A stretch of DNA of 64,000 bases from Aphrocallistes beatrix (GCA_963281255.1 OY725488.1:10575524-10639523), one strand, 5' to 3'. Shown: positions 21,289 to 32,618, counted from the stretch's first letter. The notes: generated by a model not told the origin, from the sequence alone. Program-made: numbers and translations.

Positions 21289-21600
21289 TCTTATATATTA
21301 AAACGTAGGGATTTTTCTTTTGTGTTTGTCTGAATTGATTGAAGAATTGGCATGTCGCAGAGATATGAAAAGATGCTAGAGACTATCTTCTAACGGTTGG
21401 TATAGGATTCTTACGGGTGTAGAATTCGAATATTATATTTTCGTATCCATATGAGAAATTATTTGTTAACTTTTGTTTAAATATATATATAAATTAAACA
21501 ATTTTCCAAAATAGGCTGGATAGAGTAATTCGAGGTTTCAGGAGTGTAGATTCCAAATATTATTATTTCGATCTTATATTGATAATTTGTTGTTTACAAT
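21289..21600 (+). mobile_element. Helitron-like element, 5' part of long-body form
   Basis: Starts tcttatatattaaaacgtag after an A, as at 47159. It continues with the ttgattgaagaattggcatg head shared with the elements at 38600 (minus) and 47210. The hairpin tail is absent, so the copy is 3'-truncated. Confidence 0.5.
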
Positions 21601-22226
21601 ACAGTAGAACATCGTTCTGCGCGGACAACCTTTTTATAACCGAACCTCTTTTTCACACGGTCGTCGAAATTCTGATTCTGAAATGCTAAAATAATTCTAT
21701 AAATTGCTCGATATACACTCGTTTCGATCTTGCACTACAGATCAATAATTAGCCATCTCATCTCACCCCAACTAAATCCCGGCACAAAAAGTACTGAGTA
21801 TGTAAGAGTAAACCTAAAATAGAGGAAAAATAAAGTAGCGAGTAAACGGTAAGCAAAAAAATCTGTGCACCATTTTTCCCAGGTTTGGAATCCCAGAATT
21901 GAAATTCTCAACGTGGAGATATAGCAACAAATCTCAAGACTATACTACTATGATAGATCTCCTCAACCTCCAACATCTAAACCTGTGTCATTCAAGAAGC
22001 AATTACAAGCCTCAGAAGGTGTGGACCTATTTGATCTATACTATTTGTGAACAGCTACTGAATGTCGAATGGCCGCACCAGCCATTCGAAATTCAGTGAT
22101 GTTCAGGCTGTTTAGTCGACAAAGTAAATAAAATTGCGTTTTTCAAAGAATCCCCAAAATTTTAGAAAACAGTTTCTTAGTGTGACCATTACACTCCGTA
22201 TGCAAAGTTCAGAATGTTAATAGTAT
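21601..22226. other. Spacer downstream of B6
   Basis: Begins with a pogo-like end (cagtagaacatcgttctgcg, 21604) without a matching partner. It then holds 21980-22210, the third copy of the block found downstream of B genes. No gene. Confidence 0.4.
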
Positions 22227-22235
22227 AAATTAGGT

Positions 22236-22774
22236 GAGGTGCATGCATTAGTTCGAATTTCAAAGGTTGTCACTAGTTCGAATATCATAGGTTGTCATTA
22301 GTTCGACTCGGTTTTGCTAGGGTTGTCATTAGTTCGACTCGGTTTTGCTAGGATTGTCATTAGTTCGACTCGATTTTGCTAGGGTTGTCATTAGTTCGAC
22401 TCGATTTTGCTAGGGTTGTCATTAGTTTTACTCGAATTTTGGGAGAGTTGGCATTAGTTCTAAATGATCAATTCATTGATATTTACTCATTGTTATGCTT
22501 CCAAACCTCACAAAATTAAAATACCACTTTCGCCGTCAATTTGACACTGTTTCAAACTTAAAATGCCTACTTTCACTTTCTGCGATTATTTTCTCCGCAA
22601 CCATATTTCCGTTAATGAATGTTTACTCTCAATAAAATCGAGTCGAACTAATGACAACCCTAGCAAAGTCGAGTCGAACTAACGACAACCCTAGCAAAAC
22701 CGAGTCGAACTAATGACAACCTATGATATTCGAACTAGTGACAACCTTAAGATTCGAACTAATGTAGCGTCCCC
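22236..22774. mobile_element. Element with inverted minisatellite arms and 9-bp target duplication
   Basis: aaattaggt flanks it at 22227-22235 and 22775-22783, and the matching spot near 6390 has a single aaattaggt, proving an insertion. Each arm opens with cattagttcgaat and carries tandem copies of a roughly 31-bp unit (ggttgtcattagttcgactc…): about five on the left and three inverted on the right. The middle (22440-22620) has no open frame. The 9-bp duplication suggests MULE-type mobilisation. Confidence 0.8.
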
Positions 22775-22839
22775 AAATTAGGTTACTGATGAATGTTACA
22801 GTTAATTAAAGTTAGAGTAAAGAATACAGACAAATGGGA

Positions 22840-23901
22840 TCAATATCTTCTATATAAAAGGCCTTCATGGTACTTGGCAACGATAGGCTTGATCTTCCTG
22901 TTGATGCGATTGAGTTTCCATTTCTTTATGAGATAACTACCAACAATCTTACTCACTAAGTACAAATAATTGGAAGCCATTACAATTGTGTATAGAATGA
23001 AAGATAGATTTGCTATAAGGTTACACACTTGAATGGAATATTCGGTCGTAGTGATAAACTGATTGAGCGGATAGAAAAAAGGGACGACTATACACGGAAT
23101 AACGAAAAAGGAAATGCCCAAAGATATTATGATGCTAGCTATCTTAAAGTGTATACGAATACATCGCTCACTAAGATATGACGCTCTATCCTTAAACAAT
23201 CTAGCTTCAGTCTCTCTACCCTTCAAGTGCTTGTAGAATCTACGAGCGTAGAGTATGTATAGTGCAAGGTCGGACGAATACAAGAGTGCCCAGACTAGTG
23301 CAACTAGAGACTTCACTTCAGTAGGAGATGTAGTAACATATGAGAACGACATGGTTATAGACACAGCACATCTCACTGCTATACAACCACTCCATCTTAG
23401 TACTGTGTACTTGTAAGGACAATGGTGATAGGTCAGCAACAGTACTTTCAGTAGAAGACATGGAATAGTTATATGGCATTCAGAAGAGATATTCCGTACA
23501 TAACCGAAAAAGCTTTTAGCAAGAAAAAGCTGTTTAGCAAACACTGGATCGATCATTAGAAATTTTGTATCTTGGATGGGAAAGAAAACAATCGAACTTG
23601 AGAAGTTGTAAAGAATCTCAAAAATGACGATCACAAGTATGAAATTTGCTATCATTGATTTTATTTTGAGATTTTTCAGATGATTTTGATAACAAGGATT
23701 GATAAGATCATCCTTAGAAATCTCCTTGATATCTCGAGTTAGAAGAAACCTCCTCCTCGCAAAGTAACAGAGTATTACCAATGCCAATAAGCAGAATGTT
23801 AGACTAGTGCATGATAATACGTAACTCAATATTGTATTATCATTCCTTAGATCCATGACTATATCTAGATATTGTAGATTATTCTCCACTGTTGAATTCA
23901 T
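22840..23901 (-). CDS. Seven-transmembrane protein, subtype B (copy B6)
   Basis: 353 residues from the ATG at 23901; an upstream in-frame ATG (23934, MYIKTKSRTIS) abuts the TATA box and is rejected as for B4. Distinct positions against B2 and B4 include KQLFLAKSFFGYVRNISSECH before helix 3 and FFVIPCIVVPFFYPLNQFITT across helix 6 and outer loop 3, while the cytoplasmic core (SERCIRIHFKIAS, NRINRKIKP) is kept. Tail motif is SYLIKKWKLNR with Lys in place of Gln. Ends RRY. Intact. Confidence 0.85.
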   Translation of the reverse strand: MNSTVENNLQYLDIVMDLRNDNTILSYVLSCTSLTFCLLALVILCYFARRRFLLTRDIKEISKDDLINPCYQNHLKNLKIKSMIANFILVIVIFEILYNFSSSIVFFPIQDTKFLMIDPVFAKQLFLAKSFFGYVRNISSECHITIPCLLLKVLLLTYHHCPYKYTVLRWSGCIAVRCAVSITMSFSYVTTSPTEVKSLVALVWALLYSSDLALYILYARRFYKHLKGRETEARLFKDRASYLSERCIRIHFKIASIIISLGISFFVIPCIVVPFFYPLNQFITTTEYSIQVCNLIANLSFILYTIVMASNYLYLVSKIVGSYLIKKWKLNRINRKIKPIVAKYHEGLLYRRY

Positions 23902-23934
23902 TGAAATGGTTCTACTTTTTGTTTTTATGTACAT

Positions 23935-23942
23935 TTATATAT
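23935..23942 (-). promoter_or_regulatory. TATA box of 7TM copy B6
   Basis: Minus-strand catatataaatg, 34 bases from the ATG at 23901. Confidence 0.65.
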
Positions 23943-26658
23943 GATCTTCTATGCACTCAAGATATTTAGCTTTCACTTTGGTTAGCATTTCATTTTATGT
24001 AACTTAAGCCATTTTTTACTATATACCATACATTTTCTTAGAAAATATTTATCTTACAGTATTTTCCCATTTGATTTTCGTATCAATGAGAACACAAGCT
24101 TGAAAGAAAACCTGCCTAGTATTAGCATGTCTAAATGGAAATCTAAGGGCCATAGAAAGTACAGTACTGGGATTACATCATATAGGATTACATTATATAT
24201 ACGATGCGGCTGCTCTCTGTAATATATTCACGTTGTAAGACATTCTCTTAATTTGTTTCACCATTTGATTTCCATTTACACAATGTTGAGGGATAATTCT
24301 ATTTATGGAATCTTAGGGGGTCATTTATGGTATTTCATTGGTTAATGGTTCAAACTCTTAGTTATTTCTTATAAATTCATGTCACTTCCGATGTGTAACT
24401 TGCAGATTGTTTTAAACATTTTTACACAAAGCTATGGGCATATTTTTCAAACCTTTAAAAACACGATTTTTAGACTCATTCTAATAATTGCTGAGCACTA
24501 TTAAAAATGATATACATGGTATGTGCATGAGTTGCTACATTGGAGTATCATAGAAAAGACAGTTTATTGTAGTAGAGTCATGTAATTATTTGCTATTGTG
24601 AGAGCAAAAAGGTATAAAATGCATTGAAAGGTGCGAAGTGTATTTATTCATTTTTCGTGGAGGGTTTAAAATTTCGCTTCTATATTCGAAATTCACTCAG
24701 TATTTGACAACTATGCACAAACCTGACGAAAGTATTCTAACAGTTCATTATTCCCCAAACAAATAGTACTGACAATGATCTTTACATGGAATGAAATCAT
24801 GCAAACACTAAGAGATACAACTAATCTGATTTATTACCAGAGATAATTCATCACTATATGCATAGTGGCTAAAATGAAAATATGTGGCACAAATTGGCAC
24901 TGATTGATTAATTTATAAAGTTGTGAATTCATAAAATTAGGAATATTCTACCATGACTATTTTGAATCTGATTAGTTGTATCCCTTACCGTTTAGAAGTA
25001 TTCTTCTTCATGGATTGACAAATTCAGTACTATTTGTTTATGAAATAGTGAAGTGGTCAAATAGATGTGTTTCTGTAATGCATACATATAAATCAATATC
25101 CGATCAATCATGACGCAACTCCCTTACAAGCTAAGTAGTAACTGGTAGTATAGCTATTTTATAAAGACAGAGATAAGCTGTTGTACCTTTCTATACATTT
25201 CCCCTCTATAATTAATTTTATTTAAAATATTTGAGTGTGTAACAGCCAGTACATTCACTATACACTTTGTGGAGGGAATTTATGAATTAAATATTGTTAA
25301 TTTTATAATTTGAACATCTTTTAATCCTATTTTTAACAGACATAATTTTCCACATAGAGGTTTAAACCAATTCAAATGTTCTACTTTACATAGTTCAAAC
25401 ATATTAACAGGATTGTACTATCTAAGATTTTAAACGAAAGTTATCCTTATTAAATTGTTGATTTTAGCATATTTTAATGATCATACAATGCAGAATTTCT
25501 GTGACATACTTTCAATGCAGTACAAATTTAAATTCACCTGATGTCATCCTTAATAATAAATCATACATTTTCTTTGAATTCGAAAGTATTGCTGTATTCC
25601 TTTCACTTAATGAGCATTATAGTCAATGAATAGTCTACTATTATATATATATGGCTGAAAGAAAAACTGCTAGTGGAGCAGACAGAATTGAAATGCTGCA
25701 TGTAGAAGACTATAGTATTGTATGACATAATGTACATAACTTATGTAAGAAATCCACTACTGTAAGAAATTCTTTCTTCCAAGCTATCCTAATTCTTATT
25801 TCTGTTTACACAATAAAAGGGATGATGTTGACACAATTATAGTTATGACATTTTGTGTACTTAAATTGTATTTCTTCAGACTACAATTTACAATAGTATT
25901 TATTTATAATATCGAAAGTTACCAATCATAGAGGAACAGGTTGCAGGTCAACTGAGATTCAAATTACTAAAGAATTCTTGATGTGTCAGAAATCAGCTTT
26001 CTGCGCAGATAGTTGCTTCAAATAATTTTCATACGCACGTCATACTCGAAGCAATTCCTGACCTCTGTTATTTATACAGAAATAGTGATACAGTTCATCT
26101 TATGCTAAAGTTACAATCGCCAACTACGTATAAGCATATTCAATGAATAATATTCATACTTTATCATTTGTGCACACAATTGTTCAAATTATATTTGAAA
26201 TACCCAATTAGTTAATTAATCAATGAGACCAGAGATCTCCCGAACTCATTTTTATTCACAATTTCGACTGTTCCTCCTTTAATATTCCTATTCAAGCAAT
26301 CCCTTGAACGGTTAGTCGGCAAGAGAATGATATGACACACTATGTAAGGTTTCTTGCAAACGAACTCAGAGAGTGAACTAGATCTTTTGGATATTTAATG
26401 GATAAATTTACGTGTCAAGGAATATAAACAAATGTCTACGGAATTGACTGTAATAAGTTGGGATTTGTGCATTTGACACGTTCCGTGTTCTGACAAAGCC
26501 CAAATTTCACAGAGAAAATGTTGTTTTATGAAAGTAATGAAGATAGAGTTTAATGAAGCTAAGAATATGAAGATAAGCAAACAAACTGAAAAGACACACA
26601 ATATCAAGAATATGTATAAGTAAAACTGCAAAAATATTACAAATACATAACTTGAGTA
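23943..26658. other. Spacer between B6 and A7
   Basis: Uninterrupted version of the B-to-A spacer and the best empty-site reference for the insertions at 1553 and 15000. It includes the old Helitron-like head near 25990. No gene is supported; a short hydrophobic frame at 26395-26631 is not shared by other units. Confidence 0.5.
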
Positions 26659-27744
26659 TTAACATCTTCTATAATACAGAGTTGCATGGTAATTGGCAAC
26701 GATAGGCTTAATCTTCTCATTAACACGATTGAGTCTCCACTTCTGTCTCAGATAGATTACCAGAAGCATCGTCACAAAGTATAAATAGTTTAGAAACATT
26801 AATGTTGAGTACAAGAAGTAAAATAGATTTGAAGTCCCCCAAAAAATTTGAAATATTTGATATGAAAGTATTTCAAAGTTTCGTTTAACGCCTGGGATAT
26901 TCAATAGATAATTGGGATTGAAGAAGTTAGCTCCGATAAAAAAGGAAATATCTACAGCTATAAGAATACTAGCAACCTTGAAGTGCAGACGAATCGTCCT
27001 CTCATTACGATATGAAGCTCTATCCTTAAAAAATCTAGCTTCAGTCTCTCTACTTTTCAAGTGATTGTAGAATCTACGAGCGTAGAATATATAGAGGACG
27101 AAGTCAAGAGAAAATAGAATTAATAATAATACTGAATCTAGAATAGCTATCTCATTCCGATAATAGGGAAATTCAATGTCATCCAAGAACTGAAAGGCTA
27201 AGGTAACTGCACATCTCACAGTTATCCAACAGCTCCATCTCTTGATTGTATTCTCGTAGGGGCAATGGAGATATGCCAGCCAGAGAACTTTCATTAACAA
27301 ACATGGTATTACAATCTGACAGCTAAAAGCTATGTCCCCGACATAGTTCCCACATTTTGCAGCAAAGAATAAAATATAGGATATCGGTGGATTGAAAATT
27401 GAAAATTTAGAGGCATATATCTGAAAGTCAAAGACCAAACTTGTAAAATAATACAGAATCTCACAACAGAGAATTATTATTATGAACGTAGAAATCATTG
27501 ATTTAATTCTAAGGTTTTTGAGATGGTTTTGATAACAAGGATTTATGAGAGCACTCTTAGAAATATTCTTGATATCTCGAGCTAGAAGATACCTCCTCCT
27601 CACATAGTAACATAGTACTACTGAGGCTAATAAGCAGAATGTTACATAAGATAACAAACTTATTCGGCCTAATATACAGTCAAAAAGCGTCATATCTAGT
27701 ATATCTCTTGGATGTTGTGTAGTATTTTTCATAATAGAATTCAT
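26659..27744 (-). CDS. Seven-transmembrane protein, subtype A (copy A7)
   Basis: 361 residues from the ATG at 27744 (MNSIMKNTTQHPRDI). The open frame runs upstream to a GTG, which is not used as a start here. This is the most diverged A copy: helix 1 region FDCILGRISLLSYVTFCLLAS, helix 6 DISFFIGANFFNPNYLLNIPG (slightly shorter outer loop 3), and loop 3 has EARFFKDRAS in place of EARLFKDRAS. N5-equivalent sequon NTT is near the N-terminus. Tail QKWRLNRVNEKIKP … LYYRRC matches A and C types. It is the last A gene; the next genes to the right are subtype C. Confidence 0.85.
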   Translation of the reverse strand: MNSIMKNTTQHPRDILDMTLFDCILGRISLLSYVTFCLLASVVLCYYVRRRYLLARDIKNISKSALINPCYQNHLKNLRIKSMISTFIIIILCCEILYYFTSLVFDFQIYASKFSIFNPPISYILFFAAKCGNYVGDIAFSCQIVIPCLLMKVLWLAYLHCPYENTIKRWSCWITVRCAVTLAFQFLDDIEFPYYRNEIAILDSVLLLILFSLDFVLYIFYARRFYNHLKSRETEARFFKDRASYRNERTIRLHFKVASILIAVDISFFIGANFFNPNYLLNIPGVKRNFEILSYQIFQIFWGTSNLFYFLYSTLMFLNYLYFVTMLLVIYLRQKWRLNRVNEKIKPIVANYHATLYYRRC

Positions 27745-27777
27745 TAGAAATTTCCTATTTACCTTTCTCAATTGGCA

Positions 27778-27787
27778 TTTATATATA
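27778..27787 (-). promoter_or_regulatory. TATA box of 7TM copy A7
   Basis: Minus-strand gatatatataaatgcc, 34 bases from the ATG at 27744. Confidence 0.6.
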
Positions 27788-29764
27788 TCCTCCACAATCT
27801 CTTTGTTTAAGAAATATCCTTACATTCAAAGTTGGTCTTTGACCCTAATTTACATTAATTGATTTTACTTTCATTTGTTAGCTTTTATTTTCCCTGAAAA
27901 ACTGGGAATATGCATAGCTGTATTCCATTTCTCCTCACTTTCAAAATGTAAGTAAAAACTACTAAATTCTTTTAATATGCTACTGAAAGAAATTCACCAT
28001 ATTACCATATCGTGATTACACAGAATATAATGAAGAGATCACTTAAACTCTATGTGAGAAAGCAGGTTCTTTTCAATCTGTTTTTCGTTCTATGTTTAGT
28101 GAATCACCAATAAATTGTAGTTAATCATAAATTCATAACAGCTTAAAGAGGAAAATATATTCATTGAATTAACATTAGTCTTCTTTGTTGAACAAGCTAG
28201 TACAGTGGAACAGGAACTTCTATGAATGGGGAACTCGAGGCAGTGAAAATGTAAATATTTTCCAACCAACAACACTAATTATTATGTAATTTCTGTACAA
28301 GAGTCAATTTAGTACTTATATAAACAAAATGACTTAAATCAATCAATAATGATATCAAGTCACTTTAGTGTATTTAAGTCGAAGTACACATATAACCATT
28401 CTAGCTCATTTATGACTAGTTAGTTAAATTATGTCATTCCAGATCATATGCAAGTTATTCTTAAGTTCAATTCAGATCAACTCTGACCTTTTGACAGCTA
28501 CAAACTATGTCCTGGAAGCTACCCTCTCCTCATTTCCTCCAATGAAAACTAATATATAGCAAATTAAAAGTTTGTCAAGACCTCATGGCGTCCCTGCATA
28601 CACTTCCCTTCTAGTATTCAAGTATTCATATACCTCAATGTTATTATACAAATATGTCGTTGGAATACCAATCTATTTGATTTATTACATCTCTTACTGA
28701 TTAAATGTTATTGAATGAATAAATGGATTAGTAGTATAATAATCTGGATATAAATATTGGAGTGAATGAATTCTTTTGGCAGATCAGTCTACTACATAGT
28801 ATTGATTAATGAACTGAAATGATACTTTCGTATTTAGCATGGCAAAAAGGTTGATACCTTTGCGAAAATAATATTTTACTATTCTAGGATTGAAAAAGAT
28901 CCAAAGGAAATATTATATGCGATAACTATATGTGATAACATGATAATACAATCAGGAGCGTCGGAAACAAATGTAAAGTGGGAGGGCCGATTCCTAAAAT
29001 CAAACAAGTTTTAATATGTAATGTTATGATCTTAGGAAAATAAATAGTTGAATAAATCGTTTTATTAAGACCATTAATTGCAAATTTTCCAAATATGGAT
29101 TTTCTAAATATGGACAAATTAGCGAATTTGGAAGTCATATGAGGATTGAAATTACAAATACGTATACAGATTCTGAATCCTCAGTTGAATGATGAGACTA
29201 ATTTATACGGAAAAGTGCGAATCCAAACACACTATTCAAACAACTTAAACTAATTAATTGAACGCGGAGTGGTTCTACAGCAGTTTCAGTCTGAAAATGT
29301 TTTTGACATAGTTGTAATTTATTACACTATTTTGATAGCCCCAAATAAATGACCAAATTTTTAAAAAAAAATAGGGGCTAGAGCTTCCAGATGCTCCTGT
29401 TCCGACGCCCGAATGCAATCACAAACCCCAATTATGTAGAATACAAAATACACATATTGAAAGTTGAATATATTTAGTTGCACATTAGTTCAAAATACTT
29501 ATGCTAAGATGAGCAACTAATTGAATTAATATAGATAATGAAAGTTCATGATCTAACCCAGAATACTTATTAGGGGAATACTCCTGAATCAGTATCATTT
29601 ACTTACTGACGAAAGTAAGGGATGGGGAAATAAATAATTGTACATCTTATTTTGTGATGTAAAGAAAATATAATGAAATACAAATATGTAATTGTAAGGA
29701 AGGGAAAATAAACAACTAACTTTGAATTGTAAGGTGAAATATCTTATTCATAGAAGTTGTACAT
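27788..29764. other. Intergenic between divergent A7 and C8
   Basis: Up to about 28000 it is a diverged A upstream flank. From about 29460 it is the C-type upstream flank shared with 33740-34000 and 34490-34800. The middle (28030-29450) has no gene or repeat I can name. Confidence 0.45.
29602..29622 (+). promoter_or_regulatory. Conserved upstream motif of subtype C genes
   Basis: cttac-tgacgaaa-gtaag is a short hairpin followed by ggatg. It is present 185-189 bases upstream of the ATG in all three C copies (also 33881-33900 on minus and 34630-34650 on plus). Candidate regulatory site; it may simply reflect recent common descent. Confidence 0.35.
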
Positions 29765-29772
29765 TATATATA
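29765..29772 (+). promoter_or_regulatory. TATA box of 7TM copy C8
   Basis: ttatatatag, about 35 bases from the ATG at 29808. Confidence 0.65.
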
Positions 29773-29807
29773 GATGCAAGTTGAGGAGCTAAATAGAAAA
29801 TTTCAAA

Positions 29808-30872
29808 ATGAATTCGAGTGTGGAAAATAATGCACAAAGACACTATTTGATTGAGATATTAGATTACACGTATCCATTCACTGATCTAATATTTTGCATT
29901 TTAACCTTGGTAGTACTCTGTTACTATGTGAGGAGGAGGTATCTTCTAGCTCGAGATATCAAGAATATTTCTAAGAGTGATTTCATAAATCCTTGTTATC
30001 AAAACTATCTCAAAAATCTCAGGATTAAATCAATGATTTCTACGTTCATTATTATAATCCTCTCCTGTGAGTTTCTATATAATTTCTCAAGTTTGTTTGA
30101 GTATATTTATATATACGTTTCGGATTTTCTATCCTTCGACCCAATGTCAACCCATCTTCTTTCTTTAGCCTCCGAAATTTTCAATTGGTTAGGCCTCATT
30201 GCTTTTAATTGTATTATTGCTATACCATGCTTGTTAATGAAAGTTCTCTGGCTAGCATATCTGCACTGGCCGTACTCTAACACAGTCAAGAGATGGAGTG
30301 TTTATATAGCAGTGAGGTGTGTTGGAACTGCAGCCTTTTTACTCTTTGAAACAAATAAAATTTCCTATCATAGATTTGAGCTAGTTTTCCTATTTAAAGT
30401 GATAACAGAACTATTTTTAACTCTTGACTTCGTCCTTTACTTATTCTACGCTCGTAGATTCTACATGCATTTGAAGAGTAGAGAGACTGAAGCTAGATTG
30501 TTTAAAGATAGAGCTTCATATCGTAGTGAACGAGGTATTCGACTTCACTTCAAGGTCGCTAGTATTCTTACAACTACAGCTATTTCCTTTTTCGTATTGG
30601 CTATGAACTTCAGAACCATCTGCAATTTACTACCTTATATTTCTCTAATTGAAAAGCTTGCATTAGTAACTAAGATATCGCAACATTTCCAGAATTTATC
30701 TCTTCTATTTTTCATTTTGTTCACAACACTAATGTCTCTAAACTATCTATACTTTGTGACTATGCTTTTGGGAATCTATCTGCGACAGAAGTGGAGACGC
30801 AATCGTGTTAATGAGAAGATTAAGCCTATCGTTGCCAAATACCATGCAGCTCTGTATTATAGAAGATGTTGA
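29808..30872 (+). CDS. Seven-transmembrane protein, subtype C (copy C8)
   Basis: 354 residues, plus strand, opposite to the A/B array. Helices at about 22-41, 75-97, 125-152, 163-181, 190-214, 247-266 and 295-322. Cytoplasmic parts match A (RRRYLLARDIKNISKS, SRETEARLFKDRAS, NRVNEKIKP … YYRRC). The N-terminus (NAQRHYLIEILDYTYPF), the outer loop after helix 2 and helices 3, 5 and 6 are subtype-specific, and loop 2 has HWPYSNTVKRWS in place of HCPY. One variant is YQNYLKNLRIKS, where all others have YQNHLKN. The 3' flank is homologous to that of C9, which faces it tail to tail. Function inferred only from topology. Confidence 0.85.
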   Translation: MNSSVENNAQRHYLIEILDYTYPFTDLIFCILTLVVLCYYVRRRYLLARDIKNISKSDFINPCYQNYLKNLRIKSMISTFIIIILSCEFLYNFSSLFEYIYIYVSDFLSFDPMSTHLLSLASEIFNWLGLIAFNCIIAIPCLLMKVLWLAYLHWPYSNTVKRWSVYIAVRCVGTAAFLLFETNKISYHRFELVFLFKVITELFLTLDFVLYLFYARRFYMHLKSRETEARLFKDRASYRSERGIRLHFKVASILTTTAISFFVLAMNFRTICNLLPYISLIEKLALVTKISQHFQNLSLLFFILFTTLMSLNYLYFVTMLLGIYLRQKWRRNRVNEKIKPIVAKYHAALYYRRC

Positions 30873-31036
30873 TACTTAAGTTATGTATTTATATAAGTTA
30901 TTTGGTAATGTTTCTACATGTGTTTAGAGCTTTAAATTATATCTCTACTTTTTTCAATATTTTTACAATCTCTATAATCATTTAATTAATTACATTCTAT
31001 GATTATATCTACATTTTGATTGTTTCAAAAATTTAT

Positions 31037-31443
31037 CACAGAAAATGTTACAGTGATACATCTGTAAACAACGAGCTTATCAGATGTTTACATATTTCGC
31101 ATTAACTTGGTTTCTGAAATTTTATAAATAGGACCAAATTTAGGAGCATTCTGTTTTAGTACAGGTCTGGTTTATGAAATACATTTTGTCACTGGCGTAG
31201 CTATTGGGAAAAAGGGTCACTGCCCCCTTTTTCCCAATAGCTATCTCACATATTTCAAATTTTGATTATTATACGTACACATTATGACCCTAATGCGTCC
31301 CAAATTTTCTCATCAATTTTGTAAGTTTAGGCCCCTTGCAAGTTGTTAAGCTTCCAGATTGTAGTAAAATAGTTGAATATCTAGATTTCCGGGGATGGGT
31401 GGACCGCAGAATTGTAAAGACACAATTCAAAAGAATATGAATT
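31037..31443. repeat. Direct repeat flanking the ankyrin fragment, left copy
   Basis: Starts cacagaaaatgttac, runs through the ataggaccaaatttaggagc and ctggcgtagct segments, and ends with tctagatttccggggatgg and caaaagaatatga. The right copy is 32211-32491 in the same orientation. The left copy carries an extra hairpin (31199-31242; arms agctattgggaaaaaggg) and about 120 further bases. Confidence 0.75.
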
Positions 31444-31823
31444 CAGTACCCATTATGCTAGTTTTGATGCAACATGCAGATACGTACTACTTGTATGTAT
31501 GTTAGTAATCAATTATATAGTAGAGCTCTATTGTAATATGTGGTGCGAACATTTTTGATAAAATTATTGATATAAATTTTAGGATTTCCGTCTTCCCGTG
31601 CACCTCCTCGCACCGCCACTATTTTCCAGCCTCACCATTCAATAAATTTCACCGTTCATTCGATTTTTAGATATTCTACTAATTTCGCCATTCAGTGGAT
31701 TCCACTAAATTCTACTTTTGCTTGACAAAGTAAGATTTTTAATAAATATACATTGATATGTCAATGATATCTAAAAGTACTGAGCAATTAGGGAAAATAT
31801 CTTATATATTCATTACAATCTGT
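31444..31823. other. Spacer and 3' flank of the ankyrin fragment
   Basis: From about 31735 it matches 39380-39466, the 3' flank of the ankyrin gene at 39467, so flank and gene end were copied together. The remainder is unassigned. Confidence 0.5.
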
Positions 31824-32201
31824 TCAATTGATTCCATAGTGAGGTATGAGCAGTTGTCTCATCTGATCAGAGACACTGTAGTCCAATGACAACTCCTCCT
31901 CTCCATTCCACACATCCACACAGCTCCCGTGAAGAAGCAGACACTGCACACACTCCAATCTGTCCCATGCTACCGCCGTGTGGAGTGCGGTGTCTCCGTG
32001 TCCGTTTGAAAGCTCCACAAACTCGGATCGATCTGAGAATGGCACTTGAAGCAAGATATATTCCACTAGCATTCCATTGTCAGTAGCTGTTGCTAGGTGG
32101 AGTGCACTGGAGCTGCTCTTGCCTGTCAGAACTCTCACAACATCTCCTCTCATCTCTCTATCTTCCATCGTCTCTGTCTCACCGGGATTCATCAGCTCTC
32201 T
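31824..32201 (-). pseudogene. 3' fragment of an IkappaB-like ankyrin gene
   Basis: Codes for the last 125 or so residues of the ankyrin family found at 39-64 kb, from RELMNPGETETMED to the HYGIN end, with no stop or frameshift. The 5' part (first three to four ankyrin repeats and start) is missing and the homology stops abruptly at about 32201. The shared 3' flank points to the gene at 39467-40501 as closest source. It lies between direct repeats, about 7 kb from the rest of the family and inside the 7TM cluster. No family-type promoter is seen, so it is treated as a truncated copy. Changes such as LSLDYSVSD (others LPLDYCVSD) suggest relaxed constraint. Confidence 0.8.
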
Positions 32202-32210
32202 CAAATTCAT

Positions 32211-32491
32211 CACATAAAATGTTACACTTATATATCTGTAAACAACAAGCTTATCAGCTGTTTACATATACGTATCGCATTAACTTTGGTATCTGAAATT
32301 TTATGAATAGGACCAAATTTAGAAGCATTCTGTTTTTAGTGCCGGTACTAGTATATGAGATACATTTTTCCATTGGCGTAGCTAAAGGGAAAAAGGGGCA
32401 AGATAATTGTTAAACTATGTTTAGTATCTAGATTTCCGGGGATGGACGGACCGCAGAATTGTAAAGACACGATTCAAAAGAATATGACTTC
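32211..32491. repeat. Direct repeat flanking the ankyrin fragment, right copy
   Basis: See the left copy at 31037-31443. This version lacks the hairpin and the extra segment, and starts at the 5' breakpoint of the ankyrin fragment. Confidence 0.75.
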
Positions 32492-32618
32492 TTTAATTTA
32501 ATTGTTTAATTTAATAAAATGATTATAAATAATCCAAAACTACTGGAATGAGTAGAGATAATGTCTAAACACATGTAGAAACATAACAACATACTAGTTT
32601 ATATACAAAACTTGAGTA

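Larger units (their letters stand above)
19130..26520. repeat. One complete A-B duplication unit
   Basis: The block just 3' of an A gene (gtttaatgaagctnagaat) occurs at about 1500, 19150 and 26550. The interval from 19130 to 26520 holds one A gene, its upstream region, one B gene and its upstream region. It is about 7.4 kb including a 539-bp insertion. Confidence 0.65.

Noticed and set aside
22280-22450. Regular 31-bp repeats that could look like a CRISPR array
   Set aside because: Units are directly tandem without unique spacers, mirrored on the right arm, and lie inside a mobile element in animal DNA.
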